DNA of 64,000 nt from Corythucha ciliata (Eukaryota > Arthropoda > Insecta > Hemiptera > Tingidae), in the NCBI GenBank assembly GCA_038030265.1, contig CM075943.1:27900001-27964000 (forward strand), in the 5' to 3' direction. Below the pieces are notes generated by a model. The model did not search any database. It saw only the letters and a program-made list of their open reading frames with translations, and was not told the origin of the DNA. How positions within the stretch are numbered: position 1 is the first letter of the stretch; every line of letters begins with the position of its first letter. Shown here one piece after another: positions 24,601-37,986 of the stretch. Both the position numbers and the translations under genes were made by a program.

Positions 24601-27600
24601 GAGTACAGGGGCCTTATTCCAAGTTGTCGGAAAAAACTCACGTGAGGTGGTGGCTATGGCGAGATAATACTATTTCTGATGAAGCGTCCTTGGATACCGC
24701 TTACGGGATTATTTCCCGACAACTCTAACTAGGGCCCCAGGACAAAGCCTGAATTGGGGGGGTGGGTAGAAGGGTTGTCACAAATATGGCCGCCAAAGTA
24801 CACCTTCAGAACCTTGAATTTACCTCTACATCGTCAGGTTATCAACAAAAATGCTCACCTCCCCCCTGAGATTAATGCAAAATTAAAAAAAAAAAAAAGC
24901 GCCCGAGTTAGAATGAACAAGGGGTATTTCGGGGAATTTGTTCGGTAAAAACTAAATCAAACTCGTCAACACTCTCGTTCTCAAAGCGTGGACGACTTGA
25001 TGTTCATACGATTTCATTGTAAATGTCATCGTTCGTGGCACGTAGCCGTGTTTTCAAGTGGATTTTGGTGTTTATTTTCTAAAATAAGTGGCCCTGATCG
25101 CGTTCCATCAACATACTATAGTCGGATCGGCGAAAGAATGTGCATGAGTGGTGGGAGGCCATAAGCCCGCCTTTTCCCTCTCTTAATGTGGTTCTCCACT
25201 TCTCCTCTTATTTTCAAACAACTGCAACCAATAACGGAGAGTTTTACCGATAAAATAGGAGAGGCTCCTCTCAGGTGATGGTGTGGTAGCGGTAAGTCAT
25301 GTGGGTTTAGGGAAAAGAGAGGGTAATTTCATGCACATTCTTTCACCGATCCGACTATAGGAAAAATATTACATGGGCGAGACAGTGACGAGTTCAGAAA
25401 GAGCCGCTCCGCCTCTTGAGGACTGGGAAACTAGGATTTGAACAAAAGTCGCCACACTCATGCAGTTCTCGCTCGAACTACGGGTCTTCTCATTTGCAGT
25501 GCTGGTACATAATATAATGTTTCTGAATTGGTTTGTTTCTTGCTTGCGAGCGATTATTATGTGAAATAAACGTTCGTGATTTCTTAGCCCTGTATTTCTC
25601 TTTGCTATCAGAGGATCGACCCCTGAAGAAACATACCCCAAATTTCACATCACATTAGTGAAAAACAAGTTATCTTGAACTCAGAAATGACGTATTCCAC
25701 AAAAAACATGAGTGACGGATTTCCCGGTGGCTTCTGTCGTGATTCCCTGAAGAGGATTGGAGCTACTTGCGCACGTTGAAATATCCGGAAAAGAAGTCCA
25801 ACAACTCGCGCATGGTCGACCGTTTAAAATAAAGATTTTCCGGAGTATAGTTGTGGGTTATTCACTTTATTAATGCCCTGTGAAACAATCTAAAAACTCA
25901 CAGAGACAATTTCTAGACATACTAGAGGAAAAAAGAACAAAACTAGAAATTCAAAGTGGACATGTGTGAATAAAAAACAACTTGACTTGAGGTTACTTTG
26001 TGGTTCACAAGGTGCACCTCCCACCATAACTACGGTCAACAAATTTCAAGCCCAAGTTTTCTCCATTCATTTTTATCTCTATGCTTAGCTACAATCGCCA
26101 ATATGGGAGGTTATTTTCATAAATAACTCTCTCTACACCAAGGTGACTAAACTCTTCTTAAGGTGCCGCGGACTTCCCCCTGCCAATTAGACGGGAGGGA
26201 TGGGGACTGACGTCACCTGCAGTCCTTTACTCCCGATTGCTCACCCTAGAGCAGCAGAGCAAGTTAATCTTGAAATTGAAGTTTATACATTCTCAAAAAT
26301 CACAACCCAATAACAATTAATAATGTACTGGGTCCAGCGCAAAGGCGGTTGGGACTGCTCATGACGAAGGTGAAGAAAGTAAAGGCCGAAGATCTGCGGC
26401 ACCTATAGAAAGTTTAATCAGCTTGCTCACCACTTTTAACCATCGGGATCGGACACGGCAACGTTGCCATTGAAATCCCACCCCTACCGGTCTATCAAAG
26501 CATATGTGGCACCCAACAGTCTACCAATCACGTTCGAGAAAAGTTGGATGCCAAACAAAAGGTGCCCGTTCCCTAATCTACAAGGTTATTGTACTACAGA
26601 GGCAGCGCCGTAAGAAAATAGGAGGGGGACCTGAAAATAACGCGTCATCGGGTATGCAAATTGAAATTTTTTAAATTATAATCTAATCATGTTATGTGTG
26701 TAAAGAAATGTATTGTTTTTGCATACCCTATGACGCGATTTTGGGGGGATTTCCCCTCATCTATTAGTTATGGCGCTACCTCTCCAATATAATAACTTTG
26801 ACGTATGTATACCTACATTTACAAACAACAACAAAAACCATATTTTAATACATTAATTCTGTCAGTCTCACGTTCTGGCATGATCAGCTCGTGGGCATTA
26901 TTAGAATGAATCCGTGAATTCGGGGTTTATAAAGAAAATACGTGAAATTTTGGGTTTTAATTAGGTAGCGAAAATTCGTGAAATTGATTTGATAGGGGGG
27001 TGTTGAAGGAGCCAAATTCACTACACTTCGGTAGTTTTACAGGGTCAAAATTACGACATTTGGTTATCAAACAAGTCGAATCAGTTTTTCAAAACAACCA
27101 ACATTTTAGAAAGAGCTAAAGACATGTCATTTTGTATTTATAAAGCGGGCATCCCCGAAATTTCGTTTCAGAAGAGTGAATGCCAGAAAATTTGGTTTGC
27201 AGGAGCCAAACTCAAAAAATTCGGGTTTTGAAACAGCAAAAATCCCTAAAATTTTGATTTTAACGAGCCAAATCCACAAAATTGGGATTGAATGAGCGAA
27301 TTTGGGATTCAAACTAGCCTATATGGAGATCTTTGGTTTTTGAAAGAGCACATAGCGCATGACTGGTTTTGGATCAGCGATTGCGAGCCAAAATGTATGG
27401 TTTTCTGTCGAATGCTATGGATTCCTGGGAAGGAATCTCCAGAAGTTTTTTAGTGAAATGGAGTCGTGAGTGTGAGTCAATCAGTGGCCGTAATCACTGT
27501 CTTTTGTTCTCATCAGGGCTTGGTAATTGGAATGTCCGCCCCTTTTTAGAAGCGTAGAACGTGGGAATAGTACATTTTACAACAAGAGAGGAAAGTGGAA

Positions 27601-30600
27601 CTTTACAACTGATGCTCCCGAGCTTACGACAACTCACGGGTAAAGTTCCACTTTCCTCTCTCGTTGTGAAATGTGCTATTTCGCGTGATTTCAACGCGAA
27701 AAAGTTAGTAGTGGGAAGTTTGTTTTGTGTGTACGTTGGTCTAATTAATAGGTATCCGATAGTTTGGCATGATACTCGATTTGATCACTCATGAGGAGTC
27801 GCAGGAACATCGGTAAATCAAGCTCACGACGGGCATCTTGTAGGAGGGCTACGCTCGCTTTAAGAAAGGTTACGACAGGTCTGGCGCCCTCTCGTATAAA
27901 ATCAGGCCGGGACCCCCTGCCCAAACGCCCGCCCCAACACGCTACGCCACTGATTTCTCCTCTCTCCGGTCTGTGCTCTATGAGGCGTTGGATCTGCGCT
28001 GAGCTATAACATTCCCCCTTGACCACAAATGGGACGCGTGATATTTTGTAACATTTTAAAAATCAGGTGTACCTCATTGTTATTTTTATATTTTCGATAG
28101 AACTGGATAGAACGTTAATATTATGTGAAATCCCCAAATTCGCCGTAATCAAAAATGTTTGAAACCCTCAAGTGTCGCGGTTTTGCACCGTCAACCGCGT
28201 TTTTATTAGTTTTTGCAATTATTTTTCCCGGTAAGTTGCTGGTTTCAGATTCAGACACGCAAATGCATTTCACTGTGATGTACTCTAGTGGTGTTATGTT
28301 CATGCCAGGCGACCTCGGTCATGAATTTTTCCGATAGGGCGGCTCCCCCCTCCCTTATTTGACCAACGTCCGAAACGCCGAATATTTACAGGTCCCGTCG
28401 TCAGCCGATCGTGTTTTGATTTCAACATCGCGAAACTTCCAAATCAAACGATCGACATGTCGCAAGAAACAAATGTGGTGATGTGTGAATCAGACTGGGA
28501 GGCTTTGGAGGTAGCCCCCGGTGATTACTGTGACTATAAAGCTCGGGACATGAAACGCGATCACTGTTACATGTCCGCTATAGCTGTGTCAGGTACCCAA
28601 CTACGATGTGTTTCACCTTTCCACATCCCGAGTACGCTCCGTTGGTTTCTGTTTCAGACCAGAACGAAAACGTTGAACTGTACCTGTACGAAGGAGGTTG
28701 TTATTACGACAGAGCTCTCAATTACTGCGTGGAATTACCCTCGTATTTAAATCAAAACTCGAAACATTTACGAAACGAGTTCTGCAGCGTTTGCTACACG
28801 GATAATTGCAACAATCCGTCGACTATTCCCCGGGTGAAAGATTTAAACGCACATTTAGGGCAACAAGGGTATCTTGCTAGATCGCTGAGCTCTAGGATCG
28901 GATCGCCCCTCAATCTAATTATTGCGCTTCACTTGTTGACGGCTTGAGACTGAAAAATAAAAATATAAATTCGATGGCTACAACCCAGGACTCGAGCTCT
29001 CGCACAAACGATGCTATTCAGGTCACAAACTTAACTATATGAGAGGGAGGGGTGGCCACAGTCTTAACATTAATCCATCCATTCTAATCAGTTTGACACT
29101 GCGTCTCTATACCTTTTAAAAACACCCCAGCCCACCCATCCATCTCTGGAAAACGCCCAGCCCTAAAGGGTCGCGGTTGATTGAAGGAAGTTCAAAAACA
29201 GCCGGCTAGCGACAACCGCAAGTTCATTTGCCCGGTGATGGGTGTGGTGAGGGTTGGATGTTGATCATCGGACTCGCCCAAAATGAAGTTTACCTCTCCT
29301 TTCTCGGAACCGTTTTAATTCTAAAGCGTCAAAAAGGTAATCAAATTATTATCGAGCCTAATAGCCAAAGGGTATGTTTGTATAGGAGCGGTGAATAAAG
29401 AATAGAGCTAAGAGGAGTCGAGCCCCTCTAGGCTGATAAAGTGAGCCTAGAAACTACGCCACCCTACTTTTGTGTCACGCAGCTTCGACATAAACATTTC
29501 CACTGGAAACCAATATGAAAATTTTCTTTGCTATGCTCCCCTCGCAGCTCTCCTCTTTAGTCACCGCTTCTGTATAAACATACCCACAGGGCTAAATCGC
29601 GGAGCAAACTATATCGGGCCCTCGCTCTAAAGGGTAAATAAAACAGTTTCTGGCGCCCGATAACATGGAAGGTGGGGAGGGGGTAAATAGAAGCGTTTGA
29701 GCGTGAAACGTTGGATGTCAATTGACTTTTCCTGTATATACCAAGATTAATAGTGTTTGCTGATATCCCCGCCCTCACCAACCCAAATAGCCGCGTGCTC
29801 CATTGATTTTCCTTATATACCTTTTAAAAGTGTGCGCACCTGTGTCTCCTTGTGGACAAATTGTCAATTGACCCATTGGCTGTTATAAATGGATAAGGGG
29901 AGGGCGTACGACCAGCTCACGTGTCAAAGAGCTAACTTATGTCATTTCTGAGTCGAATTCTGAGATCAAAATTGTCCAGTTTTTGGTCGAATAATCCACG
30001 AAAAGTCAAATTCACTTTCGCATTAGGTAAACAAAACTTGTGTTTTTGTAGCAACTTAACCCGGCGAAATTGCTTTTCCAAGAGACGAAATCCGTGAAGT
30101 TTTCCCGATCTGGGGAACGCTATTATGTTGGATTTCACGGCCTTGGTCGGCTTAAAATTAAGTCGGACTTGAAAGAAAAAATGCATCGATGCATGCATAA
30201 AGTTGCAGCCGTAGGAGCCTACACTCTCAGTCTTTCCTCGTTGGGGTGCGTCGAAAACGTACCGTCGGCACCCGAAACCGGTACGTTTTTGACACACGCC
30301 CTACACGAGGGAAGACTGACAACGTAGGCTCCTACGCCTACAAAAATATATGCTTGCGTTACCTACTTACCCTCGTAGTTTAAGCGACCACAGTATAATA
30401 AAATTGAAATGCATTTCATTTTTTGTAAACAAGGTTCGGCTTAGCTAAGCCGAGGTGGTGAAATCCTATATATTAATAGGATTTCTTATTTTTTAGGGTG
30501 ATATTTTAAGTAGCTAAAATCACGAAATTTGCTTTTTAAATAGAGGCGATTTTTTCATTTTAAAGAACAAATTTACCTGTGAAATTGGGTCTTGAAAGAG

Positions 30601-33600
30601 CCAGAATCGAGAAAAAAGCCAAATCCGCGAAATTAGGCTTTTGAAAGATCCAAACACGTGAAATTGTATTTTGACGGAGCCATATTCGTGAAGTTGTTTT
30701 TTTAAAAAGTCAAATCCGTTTTTGAAGGAGTCAAACTCATGAAATTTGGCTTTTGAATGAACGGAAATCCCCAGAAATTGGTTTTTGGGTGAGGAAACCC
30801 CTCGATATTGGCTGTTTGGTTTTTATTATGTAATAGGAAAACCCCGAAAATTTTTTTTTACGATGACCGATCAATTGGAGGTAATAAGCGTCAATCAAAC
30901 CCGTAAAATTTGAGTTAGAAAGGGCCTAGCTCGCGAAATTTGAATTTGGATCTTTACGAGGCCACCCCACAGAGGATCGGCTTTTGCGAAGTTTTTGGTA
31001 TTGTATGAGAGAAACACACGAATTTGGTTTTTTGGAATGAGAAACTGATAAACCCTAGCCCCAACCCCTCTAATCGTTACGGGCTGTTCAGATAGGCCAA
31101 CCAAGAAAATTAGTTTTTGAATATGCCAAACCTCCCAAAATTGGTTTTTTGAATGAGAAATCCCTTACCCCCGCTTAAAGTTGATTTTTGCAAGAGTGAA
31201 TGAGTGAAAACTCCGAGATTTCTTAATTGAGTGTTGGCTGTTGAGACTTGAGATAGCCAAATCTGCGAACTTTGTTTTTTCTTCTGGTACAAAATCCGTG
31301 AATTTTTGGTTGGAAGAGCCCAATGCGCGAAATTTGATTTTTCAAAGTCAATGCCAAGAAATGAATTTTGAAAGAACACGAAAAAACAACACAAAGTTTG
31401 GTCTTTGACAGAGCCAAACTCGAGAGTTACGGGGTTTTGTGAGACCCAAAGCCGCAAAATTGCATACTGTGAGAGTCAAACATGTAAAAATGTGTTCTTT
31501 TAATGAAACAGGCCCTTTTACAAGACGCATAGCACAGAGCTTGTGAACGGGGTCTGAACTGCGTCTCTTGGGTGGAGGGGGGTCACCGCTGATCACCATT
31601 GATCACCACTAGAAGAAATAACGTGAGAAGGGGGTGGAACTGGACGCCACTGACCATCTGTAATCAAAAACCCAACTCGGTGTACGAAACCATGGATACC
31701 CAAGAAAGTAACAGTTTAAAGCCCTTGGAGGCAAACATTAAATTTTTCGGTTACTATTTCAAATTTTAGTTCAGAATGAAGGATAAATTACTCGTAATTT
31801 CGACAATAACGACCGTGATGCTACTGGTCTTGATCGGTAAGTGTCGGGGAGCGGCAATTTCGGGGCGTGCCGCATATTTTGTTAGAACATCGCGGGTATT
31901 TTGGCTCCAGGCAGACCCACCGCCGAGTTGTCTTGCCACCAGTACGACTTCGCGAAAAGAACCCTCGACCAGGTCAATCTGAAGAATAAAACGAAAATCC
32001 AATCGTGCTCCGTTATCCATGAAAAAGAGAACCTCGCCCCTGGCGACATGTGTTACCCGCAGAGCGCTGCCAATGACAAGTGTTTCACTCTCATAATGGG
32101 CATTCTAGGTTTGTGGTGAGGGGGGAGGGGTGAGTTTGGCGCACAATTCTATTCACCCCCTCTCAATTCACAATATTTCAGACGACGGTAGTGGAGTGCC
32201 TGAAGAATTATTATTTCAAGGTGGGTGTACATCGACTACAATGACGAGGGAAGAGGAATGCACCGAATCTATGGCACATCTCATCGAAAGTACACTGAAC
32301 TTCTATATCGTTTATTGCGATCTGTGCACGCAGAATAAGTGCAACATTCCGTTGGATCTTCACCGATTGGCCGATGGAGCGGTGGGAAGACCGTCGAAAA
32401 CTAAGGAGAAGAGTAGGGCGGAGATTTCCGGGATCGGAAATAATTTGTTGATTCTTTTCGCGTTCCTGATATTCTTGAAATGAACGTTTATTTCATGTTA
32501 CACCAACAGTTTTAATTATTTTAGTGTATTTTAAGGATATAGGGGGGGGGGGTCCGAAGGAAATGGTGGTAACAATCTTTTTCCGTCCAAGTCGAAGGGT
32601 TTACAACTTAGCCACCACAGTTGGATACAACAAAAACATGAGTCCCTCCCTCTTCGTTCCACCATAAACCACTTCTTCAACAACACTCGTTTCGTCTTGT
32701 TTGAAGAAATGGAGGGTGAAGCATTTTATCCCTCGCTTTCACCTAATTATATACTTGCGGTTGAATTTAATTCGCGGTAGAGTTACACCAGTGAGGGGCG
32801 TAAAGGATGGCTCATGCAATTTGTCTCCCACTCACGTTTTTACTCCCGAGACCTCGGTGTACACGTTTTAACCTGTGGGGGATTACTCACAGCGTCACAG
32901 GGCCTTCTTCTTTTTTTAATATTATTTTTAATTCAATTTTTCTTCAATTTTTAAAGCGGCCCGATAGCGTTATTGTGGGACACGCCCATAACGATTTCGA
33001 CATTCGGCAAACATTGACCACGGGTTTTTACGCTTAAATAACAAATATACAGGGCCAAAAATTATTGCGTTATTCGTGACTATGTTACATTAATGAATTG
33101 TGACTTATACGTCTTGTCTCACAAGAGCATTATTCTGTTTTTGCAGATGGTCAAAATGATGGTAACAGTCGTCGTTGTCTTCACGGTCTGTTGGCTTCCC
33201 TACAATATTTTATTGGTAAGATGTCCGACGGTTTAATTGACCAAAAAAACAAAAAAAAAAAAAACACTAGTAGAGAGAGACAATTTTGTGGTTACACAAT
33301 GCTCGTTAAAAGTGCCTTTGCGACATCGTTCTGTAAGCCTGGAGTCTTGCACTCCCACAGGCCTCTGCCAATTTTCCCCTGCCACTTTCCACACGGTCGA
33401 TTTTCACATTGTCGATTTCCCCTAAGTCAAGTTTTTCTCACATCTAATTTCCACATTTGCCATTTGCTTAGGGCTAATAACCGAAGCAGTTGATGCCCAA
33501 AAAAGAAAGAAAAAAAAGAAAAAAAAAAGAAAGAAAAGAAAGAAAAAAATTCGCTCCGGCAGCTGGCGATCGGAAAGAGTGCATTTCATTTTGTATATAC

Positions 33601-36600
33601 GGATACCGTAAGCCGTCCCAGAAGTAGTAATGTCAGTTAGAGTTTGTACTCGGATGAGTGAACTTCTCGTCCGGGTCCCAACTCGCAAAAAAAAAATATT
33701 TCTTTCTCTTATACACGTAGTCTACACGTATAAAACTTTAGTAGTTTAAAAAAGTCTGAGTGAAAAAAAAACTGCATAATGAGCGACTTTACGGAAGTGC
33801 GCGATAAAAAGAACAGTTCTAAAAAACGCAAGCTCCGCAAGGAGACGGAAAATTCGTCTAGTGAGACCCCGGCCTCGGTCCCGACTTTCAACCGCTTTGA
33901 CGCTATCTCCGATAGTGTTCTCTCCGAAGATGAGATGGACGTCAGCCCCCCCACTGGCCTCGAATGCTACAGTTAAAGAAAAGAAAAACGTATTCAATAT
34001 GCCCCCAATTGTAATGTACTCACAGTTCCTAAACTGTACGGTGTCTCTAAATCTACTTAAACCGAAGCTCAAAGGTCAAATAGAATTTAAAGGCAAACGT
34101 GATAGAATTATTGTCTACACATCAGTCAAGGACGACTACGTCTTCTTTCAAAACTACTTGAAAGAACGCAAAATTGAATTCTTCACATACAAACCAAAGG
34201 AGGAAGTTGGACCTAAATTCATCGTTCGGCTTCCCACATCGATCACCGAACAAGAAATCACCGATGATCTCGCCTCCAAAGATGTACATGCTGAAAAAGT
34301 CACTCAGTTCGTGAAGAAGGACGATCAAGGTCAAATTGCCATGCGTCATCCAATCTTTCTCATTCATTTTAAACCGGGTACATTAACCAAACAAATAACA
34401 TCGATCAGAACCATCCTCTATCCTATCACCGTGTGCACTGGGAAAAATATCAAAACTCTCGACTCGTTACTCGTTGTTATCGCTGTCAAACGTTCGGCCA
34501 CGTTGCCTCGAACTGCCATAGAAACTTGAGGTGTGGGAAATGTTCCCTTTCCCATGAAATTCGGGAGTGCACAACGAACATTGCACCCGATAGAGTTAAA
34601 TGTGCAAACTGCAACGGCGATCACCCAGCTGATGACCCGGCGTGCCCAACATATTTGAGTCAAATCGCTCGTCGCTCTAAAAAACCGATGGCCTCAGCCA
34701 GGAGGACTCGTCCTGACTATAAAGCAATTATAGAGGACTTCCCTGCTCTCCCCGGAAGTTCGAAACCTTCCTTTCGACCCCCTCAACCCACTGCTTGGAC
34801 ACAGAATAGAACTCCGGCATCCAATAAAGTAGACGCTACCTCTGAGGACCCGGAAACGCCCTCGCTGCTCTCAAGTATTCGCGAGTTACAAACCATGTTC
34901 AATATTCATAAACTAGTAAGTACTTTTAAGAATACTGTTAACAAACTACGGGAGGTTCGCGACCCTATGTCAAAACTTTTAGTTATTGTGGAAGCTGTTT
35001 TTTCTTATTTTGATTAGACCTTCTACTGTCCTAAAACACTGCTCACTGTTGCACTGGAATTGTAATTCTATAAAAACGAAAACTGCCGAGCTTTTGCTAA
35101 CACTTCAGGAAATGGAAATTGATATATGCTGCCTCAATGAAACTAAGTTAAACCCTTCTACTTCTGTAACCATACCTGAATATGCAATTTATAGAAACGA
35201 TCGCAACAGCCGTGGTGGAGGCGTGGCTATAGCTATACGTAAAAACATGAAACATGAACTACTTGCCCTTCCCCCGGCCTTATCTGTTGAAGCTGTAGGC
35301 ATAAAGTGTTTTTTCCGGAACAGGGAAGCTCTAATTATTTCTGTATATCGAAGTGGCCCAACCGCCACTTTTTCAAGGGACATTCGTGCACTGATGAGTA
35401 TGGGGCGCAGCGTCTTAATATTGGGAGACCTGAATGCTAAACACAGAACGTGGAACTGCAATGTTAATGACAAAGCTGGTAGAATCCTTTTTAACCTCTC
35501 CATGAACCTAAGCTTTAGTACACTAGCGCCTGACCTTCCTACATACATCCCTCGCCGCCCTCGCAATCCTAGCGTACTTGATATTGTCCTTTCAAAAAAT
35601 TTACCCCACTCTACGTGCCCTGTATCTCATGCCATCCTTTCCTCTGATCACAACCCAATTAGCCTGACGATTAGTATGGCTCCAATTTCAGAAACTGTTA
35701 CCCATCCCCCCAACTGGAATTTAACCGACTGGAATACCTTTAAGGTGTACGTAAATGATCACATCGTCACTAAGCCCATTCTCACAGATGAACATTCAAT
35801 TAACATGGCCCTCTCCCACTTCAATGACCTTCTAATTAAGGGTGCCAAAGTGTCTACTCCCTGCACATCACGACACAATCCTGACCACACAAAAAAATTA
35901 CCGTCATTCATTAAAATGCTTATCTCACTAAAAAATAGAGTAAATCGTCTTTTTTCCTCACACCGTACCCACTCTCTTTCTAAATTGCGATCTTTTTTAC
36001 AAAATAAAGTCAAAACTCTCATTAGAGCCTGGCGTAATGACGAGTGGAATAAATTTCTACGTTCTATAAAACCAAGCAATAACTCACTGTGGAAAGTTGC
36101 TAAACATTTTAAAACTCCCTATTCCTCAAAAATTCAACCATTCCGAGAGACAGACGGCACACCCCTGGTAACCCCTCTTCAAAGAGCAAATTTCCTCGCC
36201 AACCATTTTGAAAGGATTCATTCACGAAACCTGTACATGAGCACCCAAAATCATCATGCACGTGTTACCCGTTCAGTCCGGCATTTCTTGCGTGACAATA
36301 CCCAAACAACAAACGTTCAGCTGACCAGTCCTAAGGAAGTCGGCAACATAATAAAATCACGTAAAAACAAAAAGGCTCCTGGACCTGACTCTATTACTAA
36401 CAAAATTCTGAAGCACCTTCCTCGCAAAGCCCTAGTTCATATTACCTATATATTCAATAAAATGTTAATGCTGGGTCACTTCCCAGATAATTGGAAACTG
36501 GCGAAAGTAATTGTAATACCAAAAGCTGGTAAAGACCTTTCTGATCCAAATAACTATCGTCCAATTAGCCTGCTAAGTAATCTTAGTAAAATATTCGAAA

Positions 36601-37936
36601 AAATAATCCAAAAGCGCCTTGTGACCTTCCTCTCCGAGAAAAATATTTTGCGGGACGAACAATTCGGGTTCAGACAGTCCCTGTCTGCCCAAGGACAACT
36701 TTTTCGCATTGTGAACTTCGTTACAGATAACTTTAATGCTAAGAAACACACTGGTATGGCGTTGATGGATATAGAAAAAGCATTTGACACTGTTTGGCAC
36801 CACGGTTTGCTCCACAAACTTGTTAAACTCGAATTCCCCGTGTATATCATTAAAATTATATCATCATACCTTAAAAATAGAACTTTTCGTGTACATATAG
36901 GCTCATTTTCTTCTGTAGTAAGACACTGCTACTCTGGTGTGCCCCAAGGGTCCATTCTGGGCCCCATCCTGTTCATAATCTTCATCAATGATATGCCCAT
37001 ACCTGGACATATCGTCCTAGCCTTGTTTGCAGATGACACTGCTCTCCTTACGTCGTCATGGCTAGTTGACACGATAAGTAGAAGGCTATCTGCTGGTCTA
37101 GACAAAATTAATAACTTTCTTAATCTGTGGAAGCTAAAAGCTAATGTCTCAAAATACGAGTGTATACTGTTCACCAAACGTAGACCTATCATCACCCACG
37201 ATGTCCAATGCAATAACACCCTCATCCCTTGGTCACCTTCTGTAAAATACTTAGGCGTGCAGTTGGACTCCAAATTGTTGTTTACCACTCACGTACAATG
37301 TAAGGTTGACGCCGGCAAAAAAGCCATCAGACTCCTATTTCCTCTGTTATCCCGAGACTCCCAGCTTTCAAGGTTCAACAAACTTTTACTGTATAAAGTC
37401 GCAGTACGCCCACTCCTTGTCTATTCCTGCTCCGCCTGGAATTTCACGTGTAAAACAAATATTAACAAACTCCAAGTCACCCAAAACAAATTTTTGAGAC
37501 TTGTAACAAATTCTCCTCGTCGCACTAGGATTAGTGAACTACACCAAAATTGCGGTACTCCACCAATTCACGACTATATCAAAATACTAACTACTAAATT
37601 TCTTCGTAGATCTCTGTGTAATCCCAACCCTTTACTCTCCAACATTACTGCAAGGCAAGGCCCTCATAAATCCCCAGTGTCTCTTTTCAGAGACATAGTT
37701 GAGTGAATCTATTTGTAACACTGGTTAATATTTTCATCGTTGGGGTTTCCCTACAAATTATAATGTCTACTGTCTAGCTAAGGGTTTTTTGATGATTTCT
37801 CCCTTTTTACCAACTCTGTAACCACCAAATCTCTCCTCATTTAATATGTGTTTAGGATAAGGCTCATGTATCACAATGTAACCACAACCTATATTATTTA
37901 AATCTATTTCCCTCTCTTATGCAAATAAAAACATTA

Positions 37937-37986
<50 letters not shown>

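Larger units (their letters stand above)
33634..37981 (+). mobile_element. Jockey-like LINE, near full length
   Basis: The ORF1/ORF2 non-LTR retrotransposon is bounded by a 12-bp target-site duplication (AAGTAGTAATGT at 33622-33633 and 37982-37993) and ends with a poly(A) tract of about 43 A (37941-37983) preceded by an AATAAA. The 5' end CAGTTAGAGTTTG lies directly after the duplication, so it is probably complete; a 145-bp leader precedes ORF1. ORF1 has two indel frameshifts; ORF2 is open for 906 codons. The gag with three CCHC knuckles, the endonuclease and the FADDTALL reverse transcriptase place it in the Jockey clade (jockey, X-element, TART relatives). It inserted into repeat copy C inside a GPCR intron, in the same orientation as the GPCR. 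Confidence 0.9.

Noticed and set aside
27930..27960. CGCTACGCCACTG at 27939 and 52417 as a named transposon end
   Set aside because: The phrase is common at animal DNA-transposon ends, but I found no partner end or target duplication for either site.
31110..31599. Minus-strand frames of up to 115 codons between the Ly6-like genes
   Set aside because: They lie in the degenerate 30-bp tandem array; openness follows from the low stop-codon content of the unit.
35189..37288. Minus-strand frames of up to 125 codons within the Jockey-like LINE
   Set aside because: Antisense shadows of ORF2, with no domain of their own.
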